NCBI GenBank assembly: GCA_034401135.1
Contig: JAWZSP010000001.1
Coordinates: 5,084,001 to 5,148,000 of the forward strand
Length of the DNA: 64,000 nucleotides
Direction of reading: 5' to 3'
Source: Volutella citrinella
Lineage: Eukaryota > Ascomycota > Sordariomycetes > Hypocreales > Nectriaceae
Position numbers and translations under genes: made by a program. The notes below the pieces were generated by a model. It had not been told where the DNA came from. It saw only the letters and a list, made by a program, of their open reading frames with translations, and searched no databases. Shown here piece by piece: positions 49,125 to 60,506 of the stretch; the first letter of the stretch is position 1, and every line of letters begins with the position of its first letter.

Positions 49125-50039
49125 TCAGAGGGGACACACCATCTTGGCCTTGTTCCTGTTTCGGCGCCTGATGGCCTCGGCCTTTCTACGCTGCTCCTCG
49201 TAGCCCTGCTCAATCGTGGCGACGCGCATCGCCGTGTCGTTGACCATGGCGGCCCTGTAGTCGCCGCGGACGTTGACCCAGTCGTTGGCCGAGGCCCCGA
49301 GGGAGATGGCACGGAGACGCCACCAGTCGCACTCGGTCGAGGTGTGGTTGAGCATCTCGCGAAGGTTGCCCAGGGCCTCGAGGCGCTTCAGTCGTGACTT
49401 CTTGGCCGCCTGGTTGTTGCGGTCCTTGTCCAGCTGCTTGATGGTGTCAGCGATGCGGTTGTTGTCCGCCTGCAGCCGCGCCCGCAGCTCGGGGCTGCTG
49501 TCTGCCGGGATGTCGTGCCACTGCTCCGTCTGCGGCTTCTCGGGGAGGTCGTCGACCTCGGTGGGAGGCAGAGCCGGGGGGTTGGTTCGCTGGCGGAACA
49601 GCTCCTGCTCCATCGCCGCCTCCCGCCCGCTGCGCTCGTCGACGCCAACGTTGTAGGAGACTTCGAGGCCGAGGAAGCGGATGTTCATGTTGGCCATCAA
49701 GAGCGGCCCCGAGGGACGAGCGAACATTGGAGCTGCCGGAGCTGCCAGAGCCGTGGATGGCTGCCCATCGCCGTGTGCGTGAAAGGTGAACTCGAAGTCC
49801 TCCTGTGGCTGCTGCGTAAAGGCCGGCTGGGGCAGGGCAAGCCCAGTTGGCATTTCATCGTTTTTGGGAGACGGCTGGGGGAGGTGAATGTTTGCTGGAA
49901 TCGGGGTCTCTGAAATGCGAGCAACCTTGGCCTCTGGTCCAGTCGCCGGGCTGTTTGGATCGGGTGTAAAGAGAGGATCCAAGGCCATCTCAGGTGAGTC
50001 GTCAACTCGGCTTCGCTTCTGGCTTCTAAGGCAAGGCAT
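49125..50039 (-). CDS. bZIP-like protein (single exon, 304 aa)
   Basis: A single uninterrupted frame from the ATG at 50039. Residues 207-219 (RNNQAAKKSRLKR) match the basic region of bZIP transcription factors (R-N-x2-A-A-x2-S-R-x2-R). They are preceded by a helical stretch (LQADNNRIADTIKQLDKD). The leucines that follow (220, 223, 226, 230) do not continue as a normal heptad zipper; the sequence turns to HTSTECDWWRLRA instead, so dimerisation by a classical zipper is doubtful. The N-terminal half is Pro/Ser-rich and probably disordered. There is a basic segment near the start (QKRSR) and a second Arg/Lys-rich helix at the C-terminus (EEQRRKAEAIRRRNRNKAKM). A nuclear role is inferred; I do not recognise a named orthologue. 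Confidence 0.7.
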   Translation of the reverse strand: MPCLRSQKRSRVDDSPEMALDPLFTPDPNSPATGPEAKVARISETPIPANIHLPQPSPKNDEMPTGLALPQPAFTQQPQEDFEFTFHAHGDGQPSTALAAPAAPMFARPSGPLLMANMNIRFLGLEVSYNVGVDERSGREAAMEQELFRQRTNPPALPPTEVDDLPEKPQTEQWHDIPADSSPELRARLQADNNRIADTIKQLDKDRNNQAAKKSRLKRLEALGNLREMLNHTSTECDWWRLRAISLGASANDWVNVRGDYRAAMVNDTAMRVATIEQGYEEQRRKAEAIRRRNRNKAKMVCPL

Positions 50040-51784
50040 GCTGGAAATAGAGCGTGTAGTAGATCTTTACTAGGGGCGCTTGATCGGAGGGTTGAACGAG
50101 ACAGGGGCCTGACGAGGTCGTTGGCTCGTTGTCTTGATGTCGTTGGGGTTTTGGAGGGAATTGATTTTGGTTTAGGAAGGGATGTAGGCAGAAGGCTAAA
50201 ACAGATGCCTAACGACAGCTGCAGAGACAAAGCGAGCTTAGGATGGAGCCAGTGTTTGGTGTTTGTGGAAGGGGAGGAGGAGTGATGGAGGAAGGGTAGA
50301 AAGCAGTCGAGGTTGATGGTTTTGTTGACGATGTCTACGGGCTAGGTCTCCTGTCTAGCTTGGCAAAGGCTAATCAGAAAAAAAAAGGCCCAGGTGGAGT
50401 CACCGAATGGCCATGACTCCAGGTGAGAAGACAGTGAACGAGAAAAAACCTGTCTCTACGGCGACGATGATGGCCGAAAACTAACACCACCACGATCCAG
50501 AATTACGGGCGGGTGCGTGTCAGGGACTACCTCTGCAGACATCAATGCACGCTTGACAGCCATGAATGGGAGACAACGTGTCGGCATGCGTGCGCGAACG
50601 ACTGGACTCGAATTGTTTGGCGTCGTGGCTGGTCTCGTGGTCAGCGGATGGTGGGCATCTGATGAGAATGATTCACCGGAGGGGCATTGTTCCTCGCCCC
50701 CCTCGAGCCCACAATAGAGACTCGGGGACGGCACACTCATGGTGGGAGAGCTAAGAATTAAATAAATATTACTGTATGTAAGTAGGTAATCAACTAAGTG
50801 GAAAGCTTGGAGAGCAGCCGGGATTTGTAGTCTGAACAATTGGCCCTGACTTGACGAGCCCCTGAGCTGGGCTGGCTTCTTGCCCTCTCGCCCACATCAC
50901 AAGACCAATTGTTGGGCAATACAAGGCAAGGAATATACATGCGACCATGGCCATGTGGGATTTTTGCTCAACCACGACAAATAACTGCCTCGTGCGTCAC
51001 AAGCAGCAGCCCTCCCAACCCAATCATTTGACGTGGCAGATCGGCAAGCTTGCTAAGAACCATGCCATCAAGGACTCTGAGAACCAAGGATTCACAGACT
51101 GTGAAAATGAAGACACCACCGCTCTCGTCACAGTCTTCCCTCGCTTGTGCTTTTTCGAGAAACGGGTCTTGCGGTGCTTGTTCCGCGCGCCCACCGAAAA
51201 CAACCAACCCCGGGCGCTTCACTCGACGCACTGCGTCGCAATTCTTTCGCCCCAGCAGTGAATCGTATTGGAAACCAATGTGAAGGCCGCTGGTACTCGC
51301 AGCATGCATGCGCTGACTCACCCCAGTCAGGCGGAACGGAGGAGGCAGCATTCATTGTTGCTCAAAGCAGCATCAGCAACTTTGGCGGCGGTAGGGCCAA
51401 GCTACAGCAACAAAACCAGTTTCAAAGGTGGCCAACTGGCTCGAATTTATTTCTTGTGCATGTTCATATGACAGGAGTATGTTTGCAAAGATCCCAAAAA
51501 ATACAAAACCCCTTCATTAACCGTGCCGCCGTCGCTGGTGCGCCCCAAGTACAGCAACAAGGATCCGTCCATCTTTTTCACCTCAGTCGTAAATCCCGTC
51601 TTCGCCCTAAAAGACATTTCCCGCTGACCCGCGGGCATGGTATCATCTCTCCCATAAGCAGTTACTCCGCTTGCCGTGGCCGACCGACAAGCCATCGCTC
51701 TCGCTCGCCCAAAATACACCGAGTGTCCGAATGCGCCGTGGCTACTTTGTGCCGCCCAAATATATACGCCCCTGCGCCCGCTCC
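50040..51784. other. Spacer between xlnR 3' end and the bZIP-like gene
   Basis: 1.7 kb containing the promoter of the bZIP-like gene and the 3' flank of xlnR. Frames of up to about 210 codons on the plus strand have no recognisable feature. No gene is supported. Confidence 0.55.
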
Positions 51785-54691
51785 TTAGAGGGCAAGACCC
51801 GTCCCATCACCAGTCCATCGGTACAGCGCTAGCAGCTCACGCCTGCGCTGGTGTTGCTCTCCGAGATCCTCGGGCACCCTGCCTCTGACTTGGGCTAGGG
51901 CGCTTCGCATGACTTTGCTGAATTTCCGCTGCCAAGCACGTTAGGTCAAGTTTTCCCCACACAGAATGTTTGCAGCATACCTGGTACTCAGTGTTAAGCG
52001 TGACGACACATGCCTCGTGCGCCCGCACAATCGTTTCACACGCCTTTGCCACGCTTGGTGATGCTTCTGCTTGTAGCTTGTCCGCAATCAGAAGCAACAG
52101 AAACGATCCCTGAAGAAGATAGATTCCGAAGAAGAAGGGCATAAACTCCAGGCCCGGGTCGAACTCGAGAATTTGGTTGATGGCCTCGGCTGCGGCAACG
52201 GCGTGACTGGTGGCTGTGATGAACCCTTGGGAGGATATCCAGAGGTCCTCGTCATCGAGGAGGTTGAGAGGATCCCACTTGCCGGCCAGCAAGATGTGCA
52301 GCACATGCATCACATGCGTGCCGTACGCGATCACGATCCGAGTCTGGATGTCGCTCTCCGTAAGACGGCCTGAGCCATTGCTGGGGCCCGATTGCACTGA
52401 GGGCGTGTTGCCATCCGGCCCCAGCTGATCGCCGCCGTCAGCGTACTGCCCTTCGTTCTTGTCCTCGCTGCGGTTGAGGTGTTTGTGTTCAAACGATTTT
52501 AGGCTGCGCTCGTATGTCTCGAGGTGCCGTGCGATTTCGGCTGCTTGGGCGTCCCACTCGTGTGCTGGCCGGAAAGCAAGGCCGAAGCGCGGGTGCTTTT
52601 TCGCGTTTTGAAGATCTACAATCTCTCCCAGGATGGTCATAAGCGGAAGAAAGTAGCCAAAAATGCTGTGGCCGAGGCATTCGAAAGGCGGGCCCCGTCG
52701 TGAGTGATCAAGTCCGAAACCTTCTGAAACAGCGCTGAGCAGGCTGGGATCTGTGTTGGGGTTAGCAAAGAGCCCGAAGTCGCCCCCTTGCCACGAGTCG
52801 TCATCCACTGGATGCGATAGGCCTTCGCACTCGGTGTCGAGAAGAAACAGCGGGCGATTGTAGCAGAGACCCAGATGGCGATCCACGATGAAGAGAAGCC
52901 ACCAAATTCGACGGCGTTCCTCGCGCTCTTCCTCGGTGACGTAGCTGCCATTGTTTCGGTGAAAGTCGTGTTCGTCGTTTCCCTCATTGTCCATGCCTCG
53001 GTCATGCGACATGGGGGGTGGACTAGGTGGAAGCTCGCGCCCAAGCTTCAACTCACGGGCGAGCGTCCAGGCTGCGTTCCACCACCGGATGCTTGCCCCC
53101 TTGTATTCGCTAGCCGAAACCACCACGGCCAGGTGGATGTATGTGATGACATCGTCGAGGCTGCCAGCGGCCCCGAAAGGCCCAGATTCCCCGGCGAGCG
53201 CATCCAAGCTGATGGTCCCGGGCATGGCCACTCCCAAGCCTCCAAGAGCCACGCCGTCCGCGGCTGGACTGGGAGCATCTCCCGCAGCGGTGTGGATGAG
53301 GGGCTTGAGGAGATAGACGGTCAACTCAAGAAGCTTCTGACAAGTCTTCGCTCTGGATGCCGGGGTTGTGGCGAGCAAGGGAGCATCGCTCGTCTGCGCT
53401 GCTACCCACAACATGCTTGCTAGCAGCTGTGGCTGGCAATGTCTTGGTTTGCTCGGGTGCAGAAACGACCGTTTACGAAAGAGAAACCCTAGCACGTATG
53501 GTGACATTGGGTGCATGTGTGCTGAAGATGAAGAGGCGAAGTACAAATCAACCAGGTCGCAGGCCAGAGAGGGAGGGATGATGCCGTTGAGGAGAGGCAT
53601 GAGCGGCTCTAGGACGGGGTATCGTAGCTTGTTTCCATTGAAGCTGGGCTGGACTTGTGGTTGGAACTGGCCAGGGGGCGATGTCATCGGCATGGCCCAG
53701 TTTGGCGAAGGCGCTCCTCCCATTGAATAACCCAGCGGACTGTTTCCCATCCGGAACGCGGAGTTGTTGAAGTTTGGAGGGCTCTGGGCCTGCATCGCGT
53801 ATGACAATTCCTGGTAGCTGGACAGACTGCCTCGTCCGTCGTGGTTGTAGGACTGGCCAGTCAACGTCTGGTTGTCGTGTCCGTTGGCTTCGTAGTTGGC
53901 GGATAGGCCGCCCAAGCCATTGAGATCGAGACCGGGGCCGTCAAAGGCCTTCTCATCCAAGCTAGACCGCCCTCCTCGTTGAGTGTGCTCTCGAATTTCC
54001 CTCATCCCCTCAAGAGCTTCTGCGACAGCCATACCGTCATCGTTGTGAGTGTTGAGGCTTCTTTCACTAATGCTGTTGTGGCGATCGAGACTTGGCGCGT
54101 TGTTCATGCCATTTCCGCCGAATGTATCTGGGGCCCTCTCGTTTGAGGGGCTGATATCGTTGATAGAATTATCACTTGTTTGGCCTCCTGCAACTTGGGC
54201 CGCCGCCTGAGCAGCGAGTTCTTTCCGGGAAGCCTTGCCTCGCTTCTTCCTCTCGCGGATATACTCGCATGATAGGCCAAATTCTATTGACAAAAGTTAG
54301 CAGCAGAAGAAGAGACCAGTGGAAAGATTCACAACCCACCGATGCAATGCGCGCAAGGGTGCTGACCGTCGCACTTGGTGCGCAGCTGGTTACACTGGTC
54401 GCAAGCTCGACTGATCCTTCGTCGTATAGGTCCGGAGGTACCAGGCCCACGTGAATGCGCCCCCGCATATGGGTGCTGACGTTGCTTGTCCTGGGGTGCT
54501 GTTCTACTTAGACTTCCATTGGGCATGCCTGCTGACTGTGAGAAGTGTTGCATCGAGTACGTGGAACTCTGGCCTAGGCTGCCGAGCCCATTATTTTGCG
54601 TATCTTGTTGCGGTGCGCCTGAGTGGAGAGAGGACGAAGAAGAGGAGCCATTCGAATACGCCGAAAACCGTTGGAGGGGGTTGGTGAGCAT
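51785..54691 (-). CDS. xlnR: Xylanolytic/cellulolytic activator XlnR/XYR1 (three exons, 932 aa)
   Basis: A nuclear Zn2Cys6 activator of xylanase, cellulase and pentose-catabolism genes; the family binds GGCTAA-type sites. Exons are 54691-54340, 54283-51981 and 51928-51785; introns of 56 bp (GTGGGT...TAG) and 52 bp (GTATGC...CAG). The start [13 protein letters not shown] matches Hypocreales orthologues. The zinc cluster (Cys97, 100, 107, 113, 116, 123; [20 protein letters not shown]) is split by intron 1 just before the last cysteine. The basic linker [13 protein letters not shown] follows. The fungal transcription factor domain spans the middle ([20 protein letters not shown]). The C-terminal activation/regulatory region ends in [11 protein letters not shown], the conserved XlnR tail, which only appears when the last intron is removed. 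Length agrees with family members of about 870-960 residues. A 5.8-kb gene-free region lies upstream. Confidence 0.96.
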
Positions 54692-57600
54692 TTCGGTGGA
54701 GGGGTGGAGGTCAAATCAACAATACGACGGGCGTGTGGCAAAGGTGAGGCCCGAATCCTCAGAGACGGGCGGAGGACCGCTGCGAGCACAACGGATCCCT
54801 TGAGGTAGCGACTCCCCGATTGAACAGTAGAATACAGGCCCTGAAAACCTGAAACCTTTGAAGATGGGGTATGAAGACCTTGCTCGGAAGGCCGACTATC
54901 ATGGGGACTGTGTTAGTTTTATTACACGAACAATAAAGCGGTCATATGCGGGGAAGGTTTGCGACGGGCAAGGGTCTTCAGTGTCAAGGATGCAAATGCA
55001 ATGCGCCCTCGCCAGTGGTGGGTTAAGCATCCAAACTGTGTAGGATCAACGCTTCCGACATCCCAATGAGAACGCTCCGCCGGAGCCAGGGTCGCGTGGA
55101 TAGCCGATTAGTGCCACGGGGAACAACAAGCTGTTCAGGCAGGAGGCAAGTTCTGGGCCCGAGAGTGATGTTGTCCCACAGGGATGCCAAGGGGCAAACT
55201 CGAAGGAGCCCCGTGACTGACTGGCGCGGCGACCTTGTGTAGGGCCAGAAGCGAAGGTGACTTGACTGAAGGAGAGAAACACACAAAACACTCACTGCCA
55301 ATAGTCGACCTTGACTGTTTGGTCCTGTATTCACTCAGGCCAAGGCGAGAGTCAGATCCAATCCCGATGTTCGGCCCTGTCTCTTCAAGACCGGCGTGAT
55401 CACTGAACAGTGCGACGCTGAACACATCAGCGAAGGACGAATACGCTGATGCTCATGAAGGCAAGATTGCAATTGGCGACGCGGAGCAAGATGGCGCCGG
55501 CGGAGAAGTGGGCGCACTGGATGTCCGATGAGATTTGAGTCGGATGGAAGGCTGGACGAGGCAATGGCGGGTTGGCGTCGGGTCAGAGGAGAAAGCCGGA
55601 CCAGTTTTTTTCCTACCCCCCCTTGGCGACGGCCCAGGCAAGCAGCAAGAAGAATTGGGCTCGTTTAGGTTTCAAGCAGGCTCTATCAACGCACCAGAGA
55701 GCGAGATTCGAGGGCGAAGCAGGACGGAGGAAGAGCAGGCAAAGCAGTTTCGCGACTTGTTACATGCAGCAACAGCAGTAGGCGTGGCGGCGTGAGTTGG
55801 CGTCGGGGTAATGAGGGGAGGCCAGGCGTGATTTTCTGGGGAAGCCCGCGTCGGGTCGCTCGTGACTACTGGCTCCAGGGGGACTGCAGGCAGGAACCAC
55901 GCTCGACTCGCTCCAGGCGGGCATGAGCGGGCGAGGAGGCAAGCTAGCCCGCCGCCCACCTAGCTCAATTGGCAAGAGCCTGCCTGAGCTTTGGAGCGAC
56001 CCAGCGAGGTCCCGCCGAAGGTGTGGGTTGGTGCCATGGTGGGTTGGATGGGCAGATGTGGAGTGGATGTGGAGCTTGGGCAGCTTAGCCACCGGGATGG
56101 CACAATTCTCCATCTCGCGCCGCGTCCACCACAGGCCACAAGGACCACGGGGATGGCATGGACGTTGACCGATGCACCGAAAGACTGAGCTGTGCCAGGG
56201 CCGTGGCCCAGGTCCATCCGCCAGCCCTTGAGCCATCGGATATTATTCCAGAGCTGCTGTGTCGGGCGTGCTGCATGTCCTATACCCCCCAAGGCTCTGT
56301 CCTCCCCCCGGCTCGCTGAATCCGACCCGGATGTGGCACTAGATGGAGGTCGTGTAGACCGAAATATTGCTATTATTACTTCATCACAAGTACTGCTACT
56401 GCCGATGCCAACAACGGCGTGGTATAGACCTACCATTATTGCAGCGACCCCGCAGTCAGTATTGGGTAGTTGGCTGTCGACGCCTCGAATCACCTCCGCC
56501 GAGTCGCCTCCGCCTTTGTGGACGTTGCAACGCTGCGACACCATGCCACTAACCCTTCACCTCAGGAACGCACCGCCGTGGCCACGCTCGTGGGTGGGGG
56601 GAGGGGAATCCCGAACCCCGGACAGCGACATGCAGCCGAAAACCACCATGACCTGGTACGTAATAATAGGGCGCCTGTTGAAGCTTTCCCGGCCTGGCAA
56701 GTGATGGCAAGTGATGGGCCTCCATCCCAGTTGTGAACCTGGCGCTCCAGGAATCTGCGGGCTCCGTACTGTTTGTTCAATGTTCGTGCTACACCGCACC
56801 AGGCACTCTCTCACGCCGCCAAGGTGAGGAATGCCATGGCCCGGGCGCGTTATGCAGTCGGGTGTGGCTTGCATTTGCATGTCAAACGGGTTCCGCAAAG
56901 CCGCATCGCCGTTAGTCTAGCCCAGTAGCCGCATCAATCATCGATTCACCAGCATGGTTCAATCGTTCGGCCCATCCCTCAGGCGTCTTGCGCCTCTCTC
57001 AAACCCGCCTAGTGCTTTTGAGACGTCGATCAAGTGAAGAGATGAGTGTTGTCTGGAAAGGCCATTGGGTCCACGGGTTTGCGTGGGATTCTTGTAGTTC
57101 GGAGCCGTTGTGACACCCCCAAACCAGGCGGGTGGTAACTTCCCAGTCCGAACCGACTCAACCGAGCCGTGAAGGCGGGAGGAGGACCTCTGCGTTGGGG
57201 GCAAGGAGGGTGGCCAGTGCGTTCCACCCAATAACAAACCGTTGCCCAATGATGTCGCTCCATGGCTCCCCCAGACCCCAAAAACCCCCGCACCCCCAAT
57301 TCTCGGGGCATAAGAGAACAATTGCCCATAGATTCCCATTCGCATTGCCATTTCATTGCACTTCTCAATGCTGAAGATGGACCAGATCCCCCTTCGACTC
57401 GTCATGGCAACACGCATGAAATCTGCTCTGTTCTCCTGGCGCTGCAACGTGCGAGTGTAGGAAGAAGGACCCCGTGCGGGCCCATCCTCAAAGGGCCCGA
57501 ATTCGCATGGAATCGCGGGGATGATCATTGCAGGATAATCTAAAGCCGACCACTCGCAACCCCATGGGTGTGGGCTCCGCGAAAGTTGGCAGGATGCGCC

Positions 57601-60506
57601 TCCGAGCTGTGGAGTGCATTGGCTGCTTGGCAGCGCTGTGAGTATGTGCTGATGGGTGTGTATGGTAGCACCTGGTGGCGGCTGCTTTTACTTGCTTCTT
57701 CGACAACGGTTCGCAGAGAGACGCAGCCTGGTGTCACACGCCCAGCTCCTTCCGGCCGGCCCCAGCTTTTCCTGTGGCGGGCTTGGCTGTATGTGGCCCG
57801 ATCAGGAACTGGAAAAGCGCAACATGCCGTGCATTCGGCCGAATTTCCCTTCTACATTAACAGACAGCGCTTCTCAGGCGGCGCCACATGATGCTGCAGA
57901 CACTGCCGCCGCGAGACCTTGACTGTGCTGCAGTAGGATCCACGACATCCACCCGACGTGCGTCATGACCTGACTATTTTCCGTTCATTCTTCGGATTCT
58001 CGTCTTTCTCGTTTCTCGCCTCCTTCCCGTATCCCTGCCAAGGTACTCGTGATGTTGATGGGCCTCCCTCGCTAGCTCCCATCGATTTGCGGAGCCAGGG
58101 CCCGAGTTTGGCCAAGATGATGTTCATCTGCGGGGAGGAGAGGGACGGCGGCGTCGCACGCACGCACGCACCTCCTCGACAGCTTGTTCAATCGTAAACT
58201 ACTACTCAAGCGCCTTGGCTCTCAAAATCCGGGGGGGAAGCCAAGGGTGGCGTCGAGATAGGTGCCCGATGGGCCCTCACTCTAATTCCCTCCAGAGCAC
58301 TGGGCCTGCCCATGTACCACCCGCTTTGGGGGTTGGACGAGGAGGTTTGGATGCAATGACCCGTTACACCCCCGGCCTTTCCTCCAGCTTCTTCATTCAT
58401 ATGCAATGGTGGGCTAAGCGACGGGCGTATCCGACCGGCACTCCGAACAACGAGAAATCGGGGCAACCCACCAGGTGCTCCTCTTCACATCCCCTGCAAC
58501 TGCTGCTGCCATCTTCCCACTTGTTGGATCATATTCATGGTCCTTTTCACTCTCGGCCACCTCTGAAGACCTTGGTCTGTGCCGCCCAAAGCCGCCAATC
58601 ACGCCCGTGAGCTCCACCGCCTTCGTGCTACCCTAACTGTAGAGGGGAAGGGCGGTAAATACCCCCATGGGGCCTCCCAAGGGTGTCCCTGCCCTGTCCA
58701 TCGTTCATCCGCCCCACTCACGTCGCGATACAGGGCATCCATGATCCATCTCGCCTTTGCCACAACGCGTTGCATGTGCCATTTGGGCCATAAATCGCCG
58801 TCCAGAGGCAGCACACGGAAACAAGCCTCTTTGGGGGCTGCAACAGTGCGCCTTCTAAGCCGTCGGTTGCTAAGTAATTAGGCACAACTTAACATCACCC
58901 ATCCCTCCCGGTTGGCGGTCCGAAACACACCAACCCACAGAGAGGCAAATAGGCCATCGAGGCCATCCACAGTTCAGCTGCACGCCCCGCCTCTGCCCGT
59001 TCAAAGGACACTCCAATCTGTATCTGTCGGCGCAGCCCACAGATCTACATGAGCCTATTCTGGCACACGCCGTCGGCTGGTCCACTTGCACCCCCAACCA
59101 GCAGCCCAAGCCATGGCAGCCACCCGATTCGACCACTTCGCGGAAAACCACAACGCTACGCCAGCCAGACATCTACCTCGACCCCTTACTACGTAGTAAT
59201 ACGGGAATTTGAACTCAGTAGCCACAAGATCATGGCTATTTGTTTTTGGGAACATGGAACCTCGCCTAGTTGGAGCAAGAGTATCCCCCCGCCTTTTGTC
59301 CCCACCATCAACGGTTATCTGATCGGCCATCAAAAGCCATCCAAGACAATCTTTTTGCACATCAGGAGTTCCAAGTCGCCGGCTTTCAACCCGATGGCTT
59401 GACAATGGTCTGAACTCCTAGATTCCTAACCTCCTACTGCTTTGCTTGCGTTGCCGTTGCTTAGACCGCTCAGCTTGCTCGCTGACGCCGGAGTTTCATA
59501 GGTACTCGTAGATTTATCACCTCCAACAAGATAGTTGTCAATACCGCATCCTCAAGGCTTCCATGTCCTAGGTCCATAGTATTAGTACCATTGAGAGAAC
59601 CCTGTTCACCAGCATGCTTTCCCCGGGTTCCTGCTTCTCATGTGGTATGGGTGGGAATAAGGACCGAAGTGGTTGGACCTGTCACAGAGCACGTAAATAG
59701 TTGGAAGGGATTCACCATATGCACCTCACCCCATCGCCGCAGCTGCAGCAGGCAAGATCCGGGTATTTGACAAGGGCAGGTCCCACAGGCGCTGGAAGAT
59801 TTGAGGCTTGACAGCCTATTGATCTACCAGACAATAGCCTATATTTAAAGCAAGCAGGCCGTGAACCCGTCTTACCGGCATGCGACAAACGTGCGTCATG
59901 CATGTGGCGACAACCCTACGTGCATTGGAATCCCTGCGCGTGACATTCTTCCGACGTTGCTCAAGCCAATTTGTTGCTCTACAGCTCCATTGTGTGATAC
60001 TCTTGTCCTATCAAAGAATGACACAACACCGCCGATGTTATCCATATACGCGGCCAGCACACCAGCCTTCTGGAACCAGGGTACCCACGAGGGATCTGGT
60101 CTTTCTCCTGTGAGATTGAGCAGAATGACATCACGATACTAAATGGCACAATGAGTTGACTTGGAGTGTGTCTGGAGTCATGCAAGCTTTGTAGAAAACG
60201 TTTGCTGGTGAGTGAAACTTTGACATTGTGTAAGCATAAGTGCTGAAAAAATCACCAAGCGACGTCAGTAGGTATCAGAAGCAAAGCTGCACGACTACGC
60301 CATATCGATTGAACACGATGCGATTGACGGCAACGAGATCGAGATCGAGATATCAAGATACCAGGAGTACTCCTCTCCTCGCGCAAGGAATGGGTATTCA
60401 GCGCGTTCGTCATATCCGCCAAGCCATCGCCGTGTTGACAATAGATCAATCCGTGCAGTAGGGTATATATACATGTACATTGGCAAATAAATTTGGAGTT
60501 TAATAT
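54692..60506. other. 5.8-kb gene-free region upstream of xlnR
   Basis: This is the longest spacer in the window, between the xlnR start and the 3' end of the NirA-like gene. Frames up to about 195 codons occur on both strands without domains, signal peptides or spliceable continuity. Small repeats are present: a CGCA tetranucleotide at 58155-58170 and a GAGATC-type run near 60338-60356. It probably holds the xlnR promoter; a long non-coding RNA or an unrecognised small-exon gene cannot be excluded. Confidence 0.6.
58155..58170. repeat. CGCA tetranucleotide repeat
   Basis: Four exact CGCA units in non-coding sequence; no function apparent. Confidence 0.8.

Noticed and set aside
55960..57528. 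Two frames of about 190 codons on the minus strand upstream of xlnR
   Set aside because: Compositionally biased, no domain or signal peptide, and no splice sites that extend them; treated as chance.
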